A DNA stretch of 64,000 bases from Daldinia sp. FL1419 (GCA_025201765.1 MU623377.1:215506-279505), one strand, 5' to 3'; counted from the stretch's first letter, positions 36,193-48,743 are shown. Numbers and translations are program-made. Notes: generated from the sequence alone by a model not told the origin.

Positions 36193-37262
36193 TCGTTACT
36201 CTATGGTTTTAATAAACCGTCTAGCAACCGTAATGGTGTTCGTTGTTGAACGAACGCTATTCCTCTTTATTCCTATATGAGGAAAGGCAAGCCGGCGACC
36301 AGCAACTGATCATAACCAACTAGATAACCAAGTAGACATGTAACTTATTATTACCGAAAATAATGGATAATGCTGTATATGTATAATACATATAATTAAT
36401 ACAATTGGTCGTGGTTGTAACGAAGTAGAGAAAAGAGAGTAAAAGAGGTCTTGATAATTATGACAATGGGACTAGCTCATCTCACTCCGTGCGTCTGCAA
36501 CGGAACGTTTTCTTATTCCATCGCGGCATGGAATCCCTGTCGTTTAGTCCTGTAAGTGATCCCGCCCTTGGCGGGCTTTCAAAGTTGCTAGGCTGCTAAG
36601 GCTCCCCCCCAGTCTATTTTTCCCCTAGCTGTCCTCCCAAATCGAAGCTAACGAAGTAGGGGTACCTAGAAGGCAAGGTAGGCTGAGGAAGCGCGACTCT
36701 TTACTGGTTGGCTTAGGCTGGGTCCGGCGTGGGTTGTAAGTTCCTCCCAACACCGATGTAATGCCCAGAGATTCTTGGTACTGTTTTGAGGGGGTGGAAA
36801 ACCTTGGCTTCTATCTATTTGTACGTACAATCTACATTGAATCTAGCAAGCCGCAAGCGCGAATATGTTGTACATAGGTTCAGTTTCGCGCTACGCAATA
36901 ATCAAGGCTTCGTGCTTCGTTTGCGTACCCACCACTTTTTTTTTAATATTATTTTTTTCTCTCTCTCCCTGGCCCTTTACCTAGTTGAGTATTACGGGTG
37001 CTTCATCATCTGGATTCTAAGAAACGTTTCCAGGCCAAATCAGGCGGGTAGTTTCCCCCCCCTTGCCAATCCACAAAGGCTCCGTCATTGCTAACCAGGC
37101 CTGGGGCGCCATTAGCCCGTGATGACATCCATTGACAAGTATATTCCCGGCTAGGTTTGCTGTAGAAGGACTAAGTACTTTTTTTTCTTTCTCACTTTGG
37201 GCTTCTACTTTGAACTCGACGGTTCTTCATCCCACCAGGTTGTAGATGATAAGCCTGCCCGC

Positions 37263-37300
37263 CTCTACCTACCCTCTACCTACCCTCTACCTACCTCTAC
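37263..37300. repeat. 11-bp pyrimidine-rich tandem repeat (CTCTACCTACC)
   Basis: Two full units and a shortened third in a CT-rich stretch upstream of the copper-fist gene. Confidence 0.75.
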
Positions 37301-38184
37301 ACTTCTATTTGTCTCCTCCACATCTCATCTACGTTACCTAACCAACCGGTCTTTGAATTCAAGTCTTTAAACCTCCCACGTTCCCCCTTCCCGAGCCGAC
37401 TGCTTCCGTCAGTCTCGCTTGCTCTTACTCACACCAAACCTCGACCAGCCGTACCCGCGTCTGATATCATACCTATTATAAAAGTATACGGATATACTTA
37501 ACACTTGGAAAACCGAGTTCAACTTAAGACCTTGGGTCCGTCCAAGTTGAACAAAGTTTTTGAATTCGGATAGTTAACTGACAGGTGAACTACTACTGGC
37601 GCCTGGAGGTTTTCCTCTTGTTAAGACGACTTACACCCACCTCAGCCAAACCCATTTTCGATAAGTCCCCATCCAAGGCAGGGCCTTTTCCCGGTCAGAC
37701 TCTATTAGCCGCATAGCACCGCCGAGAAGCGTTCGCGCTGCACTGTGCAGTCTAGCCAGCCCTTGGTGTTGGTGCCGACGGCTGATCACCACGCGCAAAA
37801 AAAATAATTAAAATAATTCATTGAAACTCAATTGACCTTTTTTTTTGCGGCTCCTTGACGGGGAATTAAAAAAAACAAGAGCCAAAAAAAAAAAAAGACA
37901 AGATAGTTCTCAAACCGCAATCGCCTCAACTAAAAAAAGAATTTTCCAAGCGAAGAAAAATCTCCACTCAATCCACCATATTCTTTCTTACCAAGGTAGA
38001 CAGGAGCTTCTTTCTTCCTGTTTTCTTTTCATATCGCGAAAACGGTCTCTCGCTCCGGTTCAGCCTCGGTCCCAGAAAAAAAGAGTTTCTATTCATACAA
38101 TTTCGTACAATTCATACTTATTATTCACTTATTCCGTACGCCGTGCGGCATCACAACGTCCAACATCACCTAAGCCGTTACATA

Positions 38185-38216
38185 CATACTACATACTACA
38201 TACTACATACTACATA
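38185..38216. repeat. 7-bp tandem repeat (ACATACT)
   Basis: About four and a half units upstream of the copper-fist gene, followed by an ACAC run. Confidence 0.8.
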
Positions 38217-38644
38217 CAACACTTACACACGCACACACACACATACTTTTACACTTAAACGTTTACAGATCAACTACAATTACCACCTATCTCGCTTTAC
38301 ATATAAATTACAATTAACAACTCTCCCCTCCGGATTGTTGGTCCGTCTTACACTTACATACATTTTACCGCACACCCCTACGTTTAAACCCCCCCCCTAA
38401 GAGGTAGATCTATTTACGGGATCCGTATATACTTAACAATTTACCTACAAAAACAGCTACCCTTGGAGATGCGTGCATGAGGGATTCGCTTCAATAAACC
38501 TTACCTCTTACATCTTTACCAAGTTCCCCCCGTCGCAGCGCCGCCCCGGTTCACTGCAACGCAACCTACCAAGCTTATTAGCTACCGGTTACCAAATCGC
38601 TACTCTCGGGCCTTTGTTGGTCCCCCCTTGACGCCCACGTTCTT

Positions 38645-38683
38645 AGCGATTCCCAGCGATTCCCAGCGATTCCCAGCATTTCC
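38645..38683. repeat. 10-bp tandem repeat (AGCGATTCCC)
   Basis: Three exact units and a diverged fourth, about 220 bp upstream of the copper-fist start codon. It could be a regulatory cluster in the leader or promoter, but no known motif is matched. Confidence 0.8.
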
Positions 38684-38898
38684 TTTAGGTGGTAGCCTCG
38701 GTTTGCTCATTCAACTCGCTGAGCGCCCACCGCTCCTTTGATCCCGCCCGAGCTTAGTTTGAGTTTACTGAGTGTCAACCCGTTTGCAAATCCGCAACTC
38801 CCGCACTCCCGCAACCCCGAGCAACACACCAGTAACTATTAGCCAACTCTCTCTGGCCTTTTTCTTCAACTCGTTTCAACCTTGGTTAGCATCGCAAT

Positions 38899-40525
38899 AT
38901 GTTAATTGACGGCGAGAAATGGGCTTGCGAAGCCTGCGTTCGAGGACATCGAGTTAGCAACTGTCAACATGCAGGTGAGTTTCAAAGCGCAATTTATCGC
39001 AATCGTTACAGTCGTTGTCGCATTTCGAGTCCATGACTTTGAATTTCCCCCAATTTTTACAATTGACCCCCCGCGGGGCAGCGCATATAAGTCAAACCAT
39101 CTAAGACCCTTGGGGAAAAAGCAAAGATGCAAGAATAATTAAGTCTCAGCTCGGTCGTATTTTATTTATTTTTTATTTTTTATTTTTTATTTTTAGCGAC
39201 TGTTTCATTAATTTATTGCGATTGAGAATACGTCACTTACACATGGTCGCAATTATTCTAGATCGCCCACTTCAACATATCAATAAGAAAGGCCGACCCG
39301 TGTCGCAATGTCAACATTGCCGTGCGATGCGCAAGTCGCGGTCATCTCATGTTAAATGCGACTGCGGTGAAAAGACGCATAAATGCGCCCATTTAAAACA
39401 GACAGTTGAAGGACACAAGGGTGAGGCATTCCCCCAATCTAAAGACGCCCTCCAATATTATTCCCGTTTTATATATATGTAAAAGACCTACGAGTCTGAC
39501 CTTGAAGTCCATTTTCCGGTTCAGACAGCTGTTGTTGTAACCACGGAGGTCGATGCACATGCTCGCATAAGAAAGAGCCCGCGCTCGATACCGTCCCAGA
39601 GTCCGATTCCGAAGCGGAAACAGATGCTTTGCCGGCTAAGCCCAAAGCTACCCCCCGCCGACGGCGCACGAATACGGCCCACTCTGAACCTATCCTGAGT
39701 TTTGACGAGAATGGTCACCACAAGCCTCCCCAGAGGCACACCAAGGCTTCGCAGAAGAGTGGACCCTATACCATAAATCGTGGTTCGTCTATGCATAGGA
39801 CCGGCAGCTCGAGTAGCCTAGGAGCCAAGTCGGCCGACCGATCCCGAACGACCGGTTCTTCATCACCTGATCGAGAGGCGCGGATGGCCAAGTCCGCTCA
39901 AGCGTCACCTTCGATGAATGGCAACTCATCCTTCCAGCATTTGAATGGCCAATTGCCGCCATTGGACCTTTCCAGCATCCGTTACTCCGAATACTCCTCC
40001 TCGTTCGACCTTTTCTCGGGTGTCTCCGATTACGAGCCACCCATGTTCAGCGCGGGCCTTAGCGCGACGTCGGTCGATTGGGCGCAATACGACGGCTTAG
40101 AGATGAAGGGCGAAAGCTTCACACCCTCGAGCTTCGATCAGGCGCAGTCGTACATGGGACTCGACTTCGGGGGCTCTACAGAGCCGACTCTAACCTCCAA
40201 CTCGGGCGATGTGTCCGAGACGGAAGACTTGGCCTCCGCATTCAGCGAGCCACAGTTTGACGGGTACGGTAACAGCGCCGCGAGTAGTTATATGGCCATG
40301 TCACAAAATATACTTACCGATAGCGACCTAAGTAACCTTGACTTCAACCAGTTCAAGAACACGACGGCTGCGAGTAAGTTACTCTCGAACCAGTCTTCGT
40401 TTGACGAAGGTAACTCCGTGTTCCCTTTGATGGAAGACGACTCTATCTGGGGAATGAGCAATTTCACCGACGGTATCACGCACTCGCCGGATCCTGTTGC
40501 CTCCGGCCTGTGGGATACCTCTTAG
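38899..40525 (+). CDS. copper-fist DNA-binding transcription factor
   Basis: This is a copper-responsive regulator of the Ace1/Mac1/Cuf1/GRISEA family, acting in the nucleus. Exons 38899-38974, 39262-39420 and 39525-40525 give 411 residues; the first intron is 287 nt, the second 104 nt. The copper fist occupies residues 1-40: MLIDGEKWACEACVRGHR, with zinc ligands Cys10, Cys13, Cys22 and His24, then the minor-groove KKGRP motif. A cysteine-rich copper-sensing stretch follows (CDCGEKTHKCAHL, then DSCCCNHGGRCTCSHKKEP). Both introns split codons inside this conserved region, and each join restores it exactly. The rest is Ser/Thr/Asp-rich, typical of an activation domain (SDLSNLDFNQF, LMEDDSIWGM). 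Whether it activates copper uptake or detoxification cannot be read from the sequence. Confidence 0.95.
39159..39196. repeat. ATTTTTT-type repeat inside copper-fist intron 1
   Basis: A run of ATTT/ATTTTTT units ends in TTTTTAG at 39197, resembling a polypyrimidine tract plus acceptor. Using that acceptor would meet an in-frame stop within about ten codons, so it is treated as a decoy. Confidence 0.7.
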
Positions 40526-41230
40526 ACCTCCTTCGCCACCACATGTGTATGTGTGACTACGGGGCGCTTAAGCCCGGTGAAATAATATACATACCAGCAG
40601 GCTCCGATAATGCGGAACTCCAGCGTTTTGATTTCTCGCGCTGCATTATTTCTCAATCATGATACCACGCGCTTTATGACAAACTTGAGCTCTTGTTACA
40701 TCCATCGTATACCCCTTAGGGAATCTAGTTTCGCGCTCTCTATTTTTTTTCTTCCCCCCCTTTTTTCTTTCTTTTTCTTCTGCTGTCGATTCAGTTCATT
40801 CTGATCATAGCTCCTCATCAAACGGATAATGGCGTGGATTTGCGAAAACCTTTATATTTTCGGCGGGAGGGGAGATTTGGCATATTTGTTCTCTGGGTGG
40901 CAGAGCTTATGACACTACCGGATTCTCGGGAGGCGTTTCTTTTGGATATTTGAATGTTTTTTTTTTGTTTGGTTTGTTCTGTCTCATACGGGAGCGGCTC
41001 GCGCATACGAAACCTCTTTCCAGTCGTACATATTACCTCCAACAGCATATGTTTATCATTTTTCCCCCAAACATTTTTAGAATTCCAGACCCTCAACGGG
41101 CTGAGAGTGTGTGAGAGGCGGTCTGTTTCAAACCAAAAATTATCTACCTTGTTGTTCCTGCACATAGATTAGAAGTAGAGTGGTTGGCTTAGAAGCGCAT
41201 ATTCGGTATATCGGTTAGACATGGCAAAAA

Positions 41231-41274
41231 GGGGGGGGGAGGGGAAGGGGAAGGGGATGGGGGGAGGGGAGGAG
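41231..41274 (+). repeat. G-rich tract with G-quadruplex potential
   Basis: The plus strand carries at least six runs of four or more G separated by one or two bases. This matches the general pattern for quadruplex-forming DNA. It lies about 700 bp after the copper-fist stop codon. Confidence 0.7.
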
Positions 41275-42351
41275 GAAAGACAAATCGGAGTCACTCGCTG
41301 CGGGATAATCTCACGAGTCTTCTTGCGCTGCCTTTTCACCTTGGTACGGTATATACTTGCCTCTTTGGGTATATTATTCAGATATAGCTATTTGCTATTA
41401 TAACACACAAACTGTTATTATAACATCCTCACATCGCGGAACACATGCCCATGCGTCGATCAGCTGACAGCTTGAGACTTAATCGGGGGGTCATGCATGA
41501 TTCCCCTGGTTAGCCGCGGCGAAGAGGCTCCGCAAAGGGTTGGCAAACTTTGGGGGTTTAGCTTTCCTTTTTTTTCTTGTCCTTCAAGGTATTTCCAAGC
41601 CAAGGATCCAAGTCGACCAGGGTGGCAAATTGGCGATGCAGTATACGCGCGGTTCGCGGTACTATTGTATATAGATGGTATTAGATAGATGGGTAACCAA
41701 CCCACTTACGCCCACTGCGTATATAGGTTTAGATAGGTTAAGAGAGATGACCAGGTCTACAGTTAGCGCGTTCCTCGTCGCTCCGAGGAGATTTCTGGAG
41801 ATTTCTGTTCCTGCATCCGATGTCGCGAGCCTCCGAATTGGAGCGAATGGAGCGAAGCGGGTCGTGCCGAGTTTTCAACGGTCATAAATTTTATTTAAAA
41901 AGGAAAAGGGCCCTAGACAAATACTTTTCCGCATGGATATACGGACACGCCAATTGTCAAATAGATGCGGGCTCGGCGCACGATCGGTGGTATCAAAAAG
42001 GTAGGCCGAGACCGTACATAGTAGTATAGAGGGGGGGAAAGGGGAGGGGCGGAGGGTTTCTCTCTCTCTCTCTTTTTGCTTTTCTTCTTTCTTTTCCAAG
42101 GCGCCCCCTCGCGCCGTTCTAACCTGTAGTCGGTAAGGAGGACAACCCGCCCGATGAACCTATGACTTAAGTGCAGGGTGGTGGAACACGACGGGCTTCC
42201 CAAGACGAACCAAGAGAATGTACAAGAAAAAAAACGGCCGAAGAGGGGAAGGGGGATCACTTGGAATTTATGTATGGAGCACAAGGATTTATATAAAAGA
42301 AAAAAAAAGAAAAGAAAAGGGATCTCGACGAAACGAAATAAATATTATTTT

Positions 42352-42417
42352 AAAAAAAGAAAGGAGAGAAAGAGAAAAAAAAAGAAGAAGAAAAAGAGAG
42401 AGGCAGAGAGAGAGAAA
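42352..42417 (+). repeat. polypurine tract
   Basis: This is an almost pure A/G stretch with a single C at 42404, preceded by a further A-rich block at 42295-42320. Noncoding. Confidence 0.75.
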
Positions 42418-42697
42418 TCGATGGGAAATTGATGGGAAAAGAACTCATTAGTGACGACATGATGGTACCATCCTGATTCGTATGTAGGTCGGATGATGGA
42501 GGGAAGAGGGGCTTGGCGTTGATTCGCCGTTTTATTCTCTCAAAACTCGCTGCCGATGGAGAGAGATCGGCAGACGCTGAAAACCACCTTTAGGCAAATG
42601 GGGGGGGATAAAGTGTTCTTGTCGTCCTATACGAGGGAGAACAAAGCTTATAATTCGAAAAGATAAATACAGTAAGGAAGAAAATAATTACACCTGC

Positions 42698-42729
<32 letters not shown>
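42698..42729. repeat. CTAA microsatellite (8 units)
   Basis: Tandem CTAA tetranucleotides in the gene-poor region. Confidence 0.9.
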
Positions 42730-44874
42730 TAAACCTCCAAAACGCTACGATGGATTGATTGCCTTTCCGCCGTCGGTCCCGTAGACAACCGAGCATGCAG
42801 GTAATATAGTAAATATGGCCCTTGGCTCTTGGATCTCCAACAATGTCCGAGTTCCGTACTTACCTTCGCCTATCTCGAATCGCGAGCTCAAGCTTTATTC
42901 CAATATCACCTTCTCCGCCGTCAGCCAAATACCGGCTGGGAGAGAACCAAGCCGGACCAAACCAAACCAAAAAAAAAAAAAAAGACGTAATTAATTCTTT
43001 TCTCCAAAGCTCCGCGCGGCATCATCATCATCATCACACCAATTGGAAATAGGAGGGGGGACTAATAATAAGACGCAAAAACTCCACTTGGCTACTTGCT
43101 CGGCAGAAATAGCCCAACTTCTATTTCCACGCTGGCTGACCCGGGCGTTCCCTAGGTGCTCCGCCGCAGAAAGGAGAACCCCATTGCTGCTCTCTCGGTT
43201 GACTACCTAGGTACCTACCTAACCGTAGGTAGGTAGGCAGGCTAGATCAACATAGTCGAGAGCCCATCGACGGGGCGTTTTCGTTCCAAGGACCACCACG
43301 AGGTTGGGTAGCAATGACTCGAGTAAAACCCCTCCCTAGGTTGAAGGTATCGTCAAAAGCCCTCTCGGCATATATAGACTACAGCGCGGATACCATTGCC
43401 ACACCGAAACCAAACAGCAGCAGGCCTCCATTCGTAGCCGTCCAGCCTAACACCTCCACAAGTCCCGCTGGCAGATGCTCATTGCTTCCGGGAATATTCG
43501 CCAGGTATTTATTCGTCTCCAAATATCGCCAGGCAATGGTAACTCGGTAGCGTGCTGATTCGACGAGGCTGCATGGGTATGTGAGAGCACGAGCCCGGAT
43601 CTTAGGAGATGGGGGCTTCTCCGGCTTATAGGCTAGGGAATATCGGATGGTCAGGAACGCTAATAAGAAAAAAAAAAAAAAAAAAAACAAAGCTACTAGG
43701 TTAGGTTGGTCAACTCCTTGCTTCCTTGATAACACCCAACTTGAGCCTAGGGGTAGGTATGTTCAATAGTTCAAATAACCATTCGGGGTAAAAAATAAAA
43801 AATAAAAAAAAAGGATATGGAAACCAACCCGGTCCCGGGTTTCAAAGTTTCGAGGTACACCCGATCTCTACTGTATGTAGTTCGCAAGATCTCGGGTCCC
43901 AAGTGGCAAGAACCAAGGCTTCGTTACGACAAAACTCGGCAGGAGATATGGCTACTTGCCCTTTTAGGTATCAAGGACGACGTGATTGGTTCGTTGGATA
44001 TGCAGGTGTTCCTGGTGCATGTAACTCTCTCTCTCTCCAAAAAAATATATATATAAAAAAAGGCGTTAAACCAGGTACTGTACTGACTCTAAAGTACGTG
44101 ACATAGTTTAGGTAGGCACTCGCCTACAGATAGGCTACTTACTACCAGGCATATAATTTATTTCTTTGCGGCAACTAGTCGAATAATTGTTATCATATTT
44201 CCAATACCCCCTCAAGATGCCATGAATGCTCCCTCCAACACTAGGAAATTTACATTCTTATAATTACACCCCTGTCAATATACAAGTATACAGACGGCAC
44301 AGCAACGCAGCACATTAGCTATCTGAAAGGGGGTTCTACTACAACTGCTTCCTAAACGTAACATATTAAGCGTTGTCGCCGTCAATAAGAATGAATCATT
44401 AATACAACCCGTCCGGCCTTTTTAACGAGGCTAGATGAAGCAAGGCCGTCCACGAATTGATACCACCAGTCACTGCTGAGCTTCTCGCGAGCCTATGACC
44501 CAGTCCCATTGTAGTGCACACTATACCAAGGCCTAACTACCAAGAAGGCGACGTTCAACTTTGTTTTTCTACTACACGACGGCTTCCCTTAATAGAAACA
44601 GTAAACTTTGCTTACCACCAATTCCTCACATGCCAAGAGCATAGTCGGTTGAGCAAGTAGACTACATCCAGAAAGAATTATCGATTAACAATTATTCTTT
44701 TTTCTTTTTTTTCTTTTTAGCTGTACCTCGCGCTCGTACCTAGAAGGTATGGGATAAAGGTATATATCGGTAAGTGGAGATTGTGTTAGGGGTTTGCGAT
44801 TTAATATCCCTTAAAGCTAGACTACCTTGTGTTGGCTCGCCCAAAGTTCTGTGCTGATACAAAAGGATGCTATC

Positions 44875-47491
44875 CTACCGCATCATTGGCGAGTGATTTT
44901 CAGCTAGAACATTCAAGTAGCCACCTCGGGTCAATATCCGAGGATCAAATCCAATATCACTATAGTTATCGCTTGTCCTAAGCGATACAGAATCCAAACC
45001 CTTTTCTTGCTTAGGAGCTTCGGACTCCGTCGCCGTAGCTAAATCAGCAAGGTGCTGTAGGCTTTGATTTGCGGCGGCCTGGGCTGTGGAAGGCCGGATA
45101 TGCTCTGATATACGGTCCCTTATAACCGCGTCCCATGTTGATGGAGCGAGGTTTGAGTCTAGAAGCTGTTTTAACAGTGATGTGGCTTCGTCGCGGGTTT
45201 GTTCGACTTTAGCTAATTCAAGCAACGATAATGCCGCAAGGCAGAAGAAATGATGATTTAACGGGGTCAAGAGCTGTGTATTGGTGAGTAAGAGACCCAC
45301 CGTCTCCTTACACGGCCATAGAATGTCGGTCGATTTCGCGTTGGTCTGGAAGAGATACGCAAGCAATCTACAGTGCCAGTAAACCATATGCAATATAGGA
45401 TTGGAGGACGGCGTAATGCTTTGAGGGAGAATCTCTCTGAAGAGCTCTATAGAAAGATTGAAAAAAGAACTCAAGATGGGTGCGGCACCTGAGTCGGGAG
45501 AAAGAACCTTAGGCGGGGCCAAAGCGACAGGCGCAAAGTGACCCAAAATATTGGACAGCCCTATCACTATTAGCTCTAAGTCGCCATGATACATTGGATA
45601 TATACTTACGTGCTAGGTGGTATACATTTTCGCCTAGGACCGACTGCAGACTAGGTAGAATAACCACGCTGTCGTTCGGGATAAACAACGGACTCGCAGT
45701 CCCTATAGCATTCCAGCGGTCCAGCATAATCAACGTCCACCAAGCTCGAGTTGCGATGTTTTCATTTGAATCGGATTCTAGAGGAGCATCAACACTCGTC
45801 TCCAAACCTGAAACGTGAAGCCTCATTGAGTAGGCCAGACCTACAGCGCGCCCCAAAACTGACGCCTTAGATGGGCCTCCATGCTCACCCTTCAGTGACG
45901 GAGGACCATAGTTGTCGGTCGCAAGGGCTGTTAATATCAGCGTTTGGAGATGCACGAGGTTCATAACCGAAGTACGCGGGGTCGGGTCAGATTCCCATTC
46001 TGTTATCATTCGTGTACCGGAACCAATGTCGACATTGGTGTAAAGACCAGGGATCGAAACAAAAGACTGCATGGTACCATACAGCGCCTCAACAAACGCA
46101 TCGCGGAGGAGAGGTGGGCATTGCGCTAATTGGCCTTCAACCCGAGTTTTGCTCGCTGCTAATAGAGGAAAACAAGGATGAACAACATTAAGATAGCCGC
46201 TAAACGCACTTTCGTCTAATTCACGGGTTGCGTCATTATGGTTGAGGTCGAGCGGCGTCGTATCCATGACAGCGGCTTGACGGGATGGTGTATCTGCATC
46301 AGGCTTAGACAAAGGCTGAGGCGCCAATCCATTGGAAGAATACGGAGGTGCCCCGAAATTCCCGGAGGGAGTCGGATAGGGCCGGATTGGGCGCGGCTCC
46401 GAACTCCACGTTGCCTGGCGCGAGTTGGCGGGTGTTGTGAACTCGCCGCTAGACATATTCGAATAAGGTCTTTTACGACTATTCTCCTCTGATTGTCCAA
46501 GTGTGCCAAAGAGCTCGGCCGACTCTCTTCGAGCACTATTCAAGAGCTCGCTCAAGTTATCCACATTACCGCCTTCGCTCGCTAGTTTGCCTTCAATATG
46601 GTGTATTCGATCTGCTAGCTCCTTGATATATCCCTTACTGGGGCCACGCTTCTGGGGGATTCTGCTAAAAAGACAACGAATCGCCGAACGGCGACAGTTG
46701 GAGCAGGGTTCTTCGCCATTTTCCGAAACAGCATCACACTTCACTTTCTTCCTGCGACACTCGTCGCAGGCGCGAGACACTTTGGACCTCTTCCTTGGTG
46801 GGATACCGTCCGGGATAGCCGAAGCTTGGGCTGCGTAATGCTGAGCTAACTGCTCCATCGTGCTCTGTGGCTGGATATGAGGGGGCTGCTGATGCGGATG
46901 CGGATGCGGATGCGGATGCTGCGGTACCAAGTGCATATGATGTTCCTGGGGGTGCTCGGGTAAGTACTCGTGTTGCGGCTGCTGGTCTTGTAAGGCCTGG
47001 TCATTATGGTCCATAGAAGGGTCGTGGGTATCCATAGGGTGGTGCTCATGGGTCAATTGATCATTATGTTGTTCGTGAATATGACTCTCCATATGGTTAT
47101 TATGTTCTGGTATTTGGTCATGATGTATTTGATCGTCATGTTGCTGAAGTTGAGGTTCGTGGGCATCAGACGGAGCTATCACGCTTCGAAGGTTCGAGTC
47201 TTCGGTAGGGTCGAGTGGTAAAGTAGGCATGCCTTGACTGAGATCTTGGCTAAGCTGAGCGGCAAGTTGCAGCTCTTCGGCACTTGTAATGGATGGGCGA
47301 ACATCTTCTTGATGGGGGGCGGAGGGATCGACGTTCTCAGGTTGTGCTTGCTGGTGATCCGAATTTGAGTCGTTGTATTCTGCTGTGCTATCTTGACCGT
47401 TCGTCGCGGGCACCGGATATTGTTGTATGTCAACAGTCTCGTCCCGAACTTCAGGTTTAGAATCTTCGAGCATAGGATCTATGTCGGGCAT
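44875..47491 (-). CDS. Zn2Cys6 transcription factor, Rgt1-like
   Basis: This is a fungal binuclear-zinc regulator. Exons on the minus strand 47491-45610 and 45560-44875 give 855 residues. The binuclear cluster is at 242-273 (ACDECRRKKVKC...PCSNCRRSAIRC), and it is followed directly by FSRIPQKRGPSKGYIKEL, the linker sequence characteristic of the yeast glucose regulator Rgt1 and its relatives. A short coiled coil follows (DRIHHIEGKL). The N-terminal 230 residues are acidic and rich in Gln and His, including an HPHPHPHPH tract at about 192-200 encoded by a GGATGC repeat. The second half holds the fungal-specific transcription factor domain (ARAWWTLIMLDRWNAI). A role in sugar-responsive control is inferred from the Rgt1 resemblance only. 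The intron acceptor is ambiguous among three in-frame AGs; the 49-nt choice restores the smoothest protein (YHLARLSNILGHF). Confidence 0.87.
46891..46920 (-). repeat. coding microsatellite encoding His-Pro
   Basis: Four to five CATCCG units on the coding strand within the Rgt1-like gene encode an HPHPHPHP run, which is likely length-polymorphic. Confidence 0.8.
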
Positions 47492-48743
47492 CGTGGGCTA
47501 ATCGCTCTTGGACGCGTCGGGGTCTACGGGATAGGTGGCAACGCGATCTTTCACACAATACAGTAGCAATACGTGCGCTAGAAACGGGTTTAGACGTAAA
47601 TCGACGTAATTCCTGCAAAATAAGATGTTGCTTATCATCCCCCGTCGAAGACAGCAACGATGCACTTGCGACAAATAGAAGAAACGGTCGCGTAATATAG
47701 TTATCTAAATTGCTGCGTTACCTGCCAACAGAGGAACGTTAGAATCACATAGCGACAGTAGCAGTCGTGATAAACAAGAGTACGGAAAAAAACACGTCTC
47801 GAGATCTAACTCAAGACCATTCAAGTCTATATTAAGCCATTTTGATATATAGTAACGCCAGCGAGGACGTAGTAGGTATGAAAGCTCCCATGTTGAAATG
47901 CGACCAGAGATATCGTAAGGAATAAAAAAAGACAATTATTTAAAAAATGAGATCAGATATGAGACGTACCAGCACAAGTTCCAATAATAATGGGGATGGA
48001 AAATAGATCGACGAGTTCCGGTTTTGCCCAGGAGCGGAGGAGGAAGAACTTGAATAGCCGATATGTTTTTTGGGGGGGAGGTTTTTTTTTTTTTTTTTAA
48101 TTAACCCAGACTTTCGGTCCTAGATTTTCCAGGGCACAGCGCGAAAAGTCGGCGATTCAAAATCTATGCCAATTCTCGGAGGCGGGAAAAAGTTTCGAGT
48201 TGAAGGGATCAAATCAGCGTGTGCCGGTGTGGGAAAGAGGGAGTTGGAAAAAGAATTTTGCGAAATCGAACGGGAACCCTACAATTTGTACGTATTACCT
48301 AAGCCGTTTAGTTTAATATTTGTTAACTAATTAACTAGGTTAGTTATTATATAAGGGATGAGATAGCTACATATTATTACTAAGCATATGCATACACCTG
48401 TGCATTCCATACCGATCATCAAACTTTAACAGGTAAATTCCACCTGCAATTAACCTCTTACATTGCAAAACTTTAAGTCTTTTCGTATTATACTTCATAA
48501 TCATAATCAACAAACTTACGGCAAAGCAAATGTATAAAGTCCAAATTCATAATTCATATGTACATACAATTTAGGTAGTTAACTAGTCGATTTAAACATA
48601 ACAAGAAAAAACTTCACAAACCGAAGCAACTCCAAGAGGTCCCAACAGTCCATCTCTCAAAATATCATCTTAGACCATCACTTCCTAATACCCCTTTTAT
48701 ATGTTATATTATACCAAAGTGAACCCCTAATCCGCTAACCCAC
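47492..48743. other. intergenic region
   Basis: This holds the upstream region of the Rgt1-like gene and the 3' flank of the oxygenase gene, both on the minus strand. It contains a G7 run followed by a 17-T run at 48082-48098, and AT-rich sequence at 48310-48720. No gene was recognised. Confidence 0.55.

Larger units (their letters stand above)
27501..38898. other. large gene-poor region upstream of the copper-fist gene
   Basis: Over 11 kb holds no open frame above about 140 codons and none with a recognised domain. It contains several microsatellites and minisatellites (listed separately), a perfect 18-bp palindrome at 33380-33397, homopolymers, and CT-rich or A-rich leader-like sequence at 37200-38890. 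Many short frames at 29200-31430 share no family signature. It may include the long promoter and leader of the copper-fist gene, noncoding transcripts or old mobile-element debris. Nothing specific can be supported. Confidence 0.5.
40526..44874. other. gene-poor region downstream of the copper-fist gene
   Basis: This 4.3 kb contains G-rich, purine-rich and CTAA repeat tracts (listed separately), a poly-A run at 43670-43687 and one copy of the 14-mer TACCTAGGTACCTA at 43204-43217. Short frames overlap on both strands with low-complexity products. No gene or RNA was recognised. Confidence 0.5.

Noticed and set aside
39159..39200. TTTTTAG as the end of copper-fist intron 1
   Set aside because: Splicing there meets a stop within about ten codons, whereas the acceptor at 39260-39261 restores the conserved copper-fist sequence.
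42178..42451. Lys/Arg/Glu-rich frames in the polypurine region
   Set aside because: Their composition simply reflects the purine tract; no independent coding evidence.
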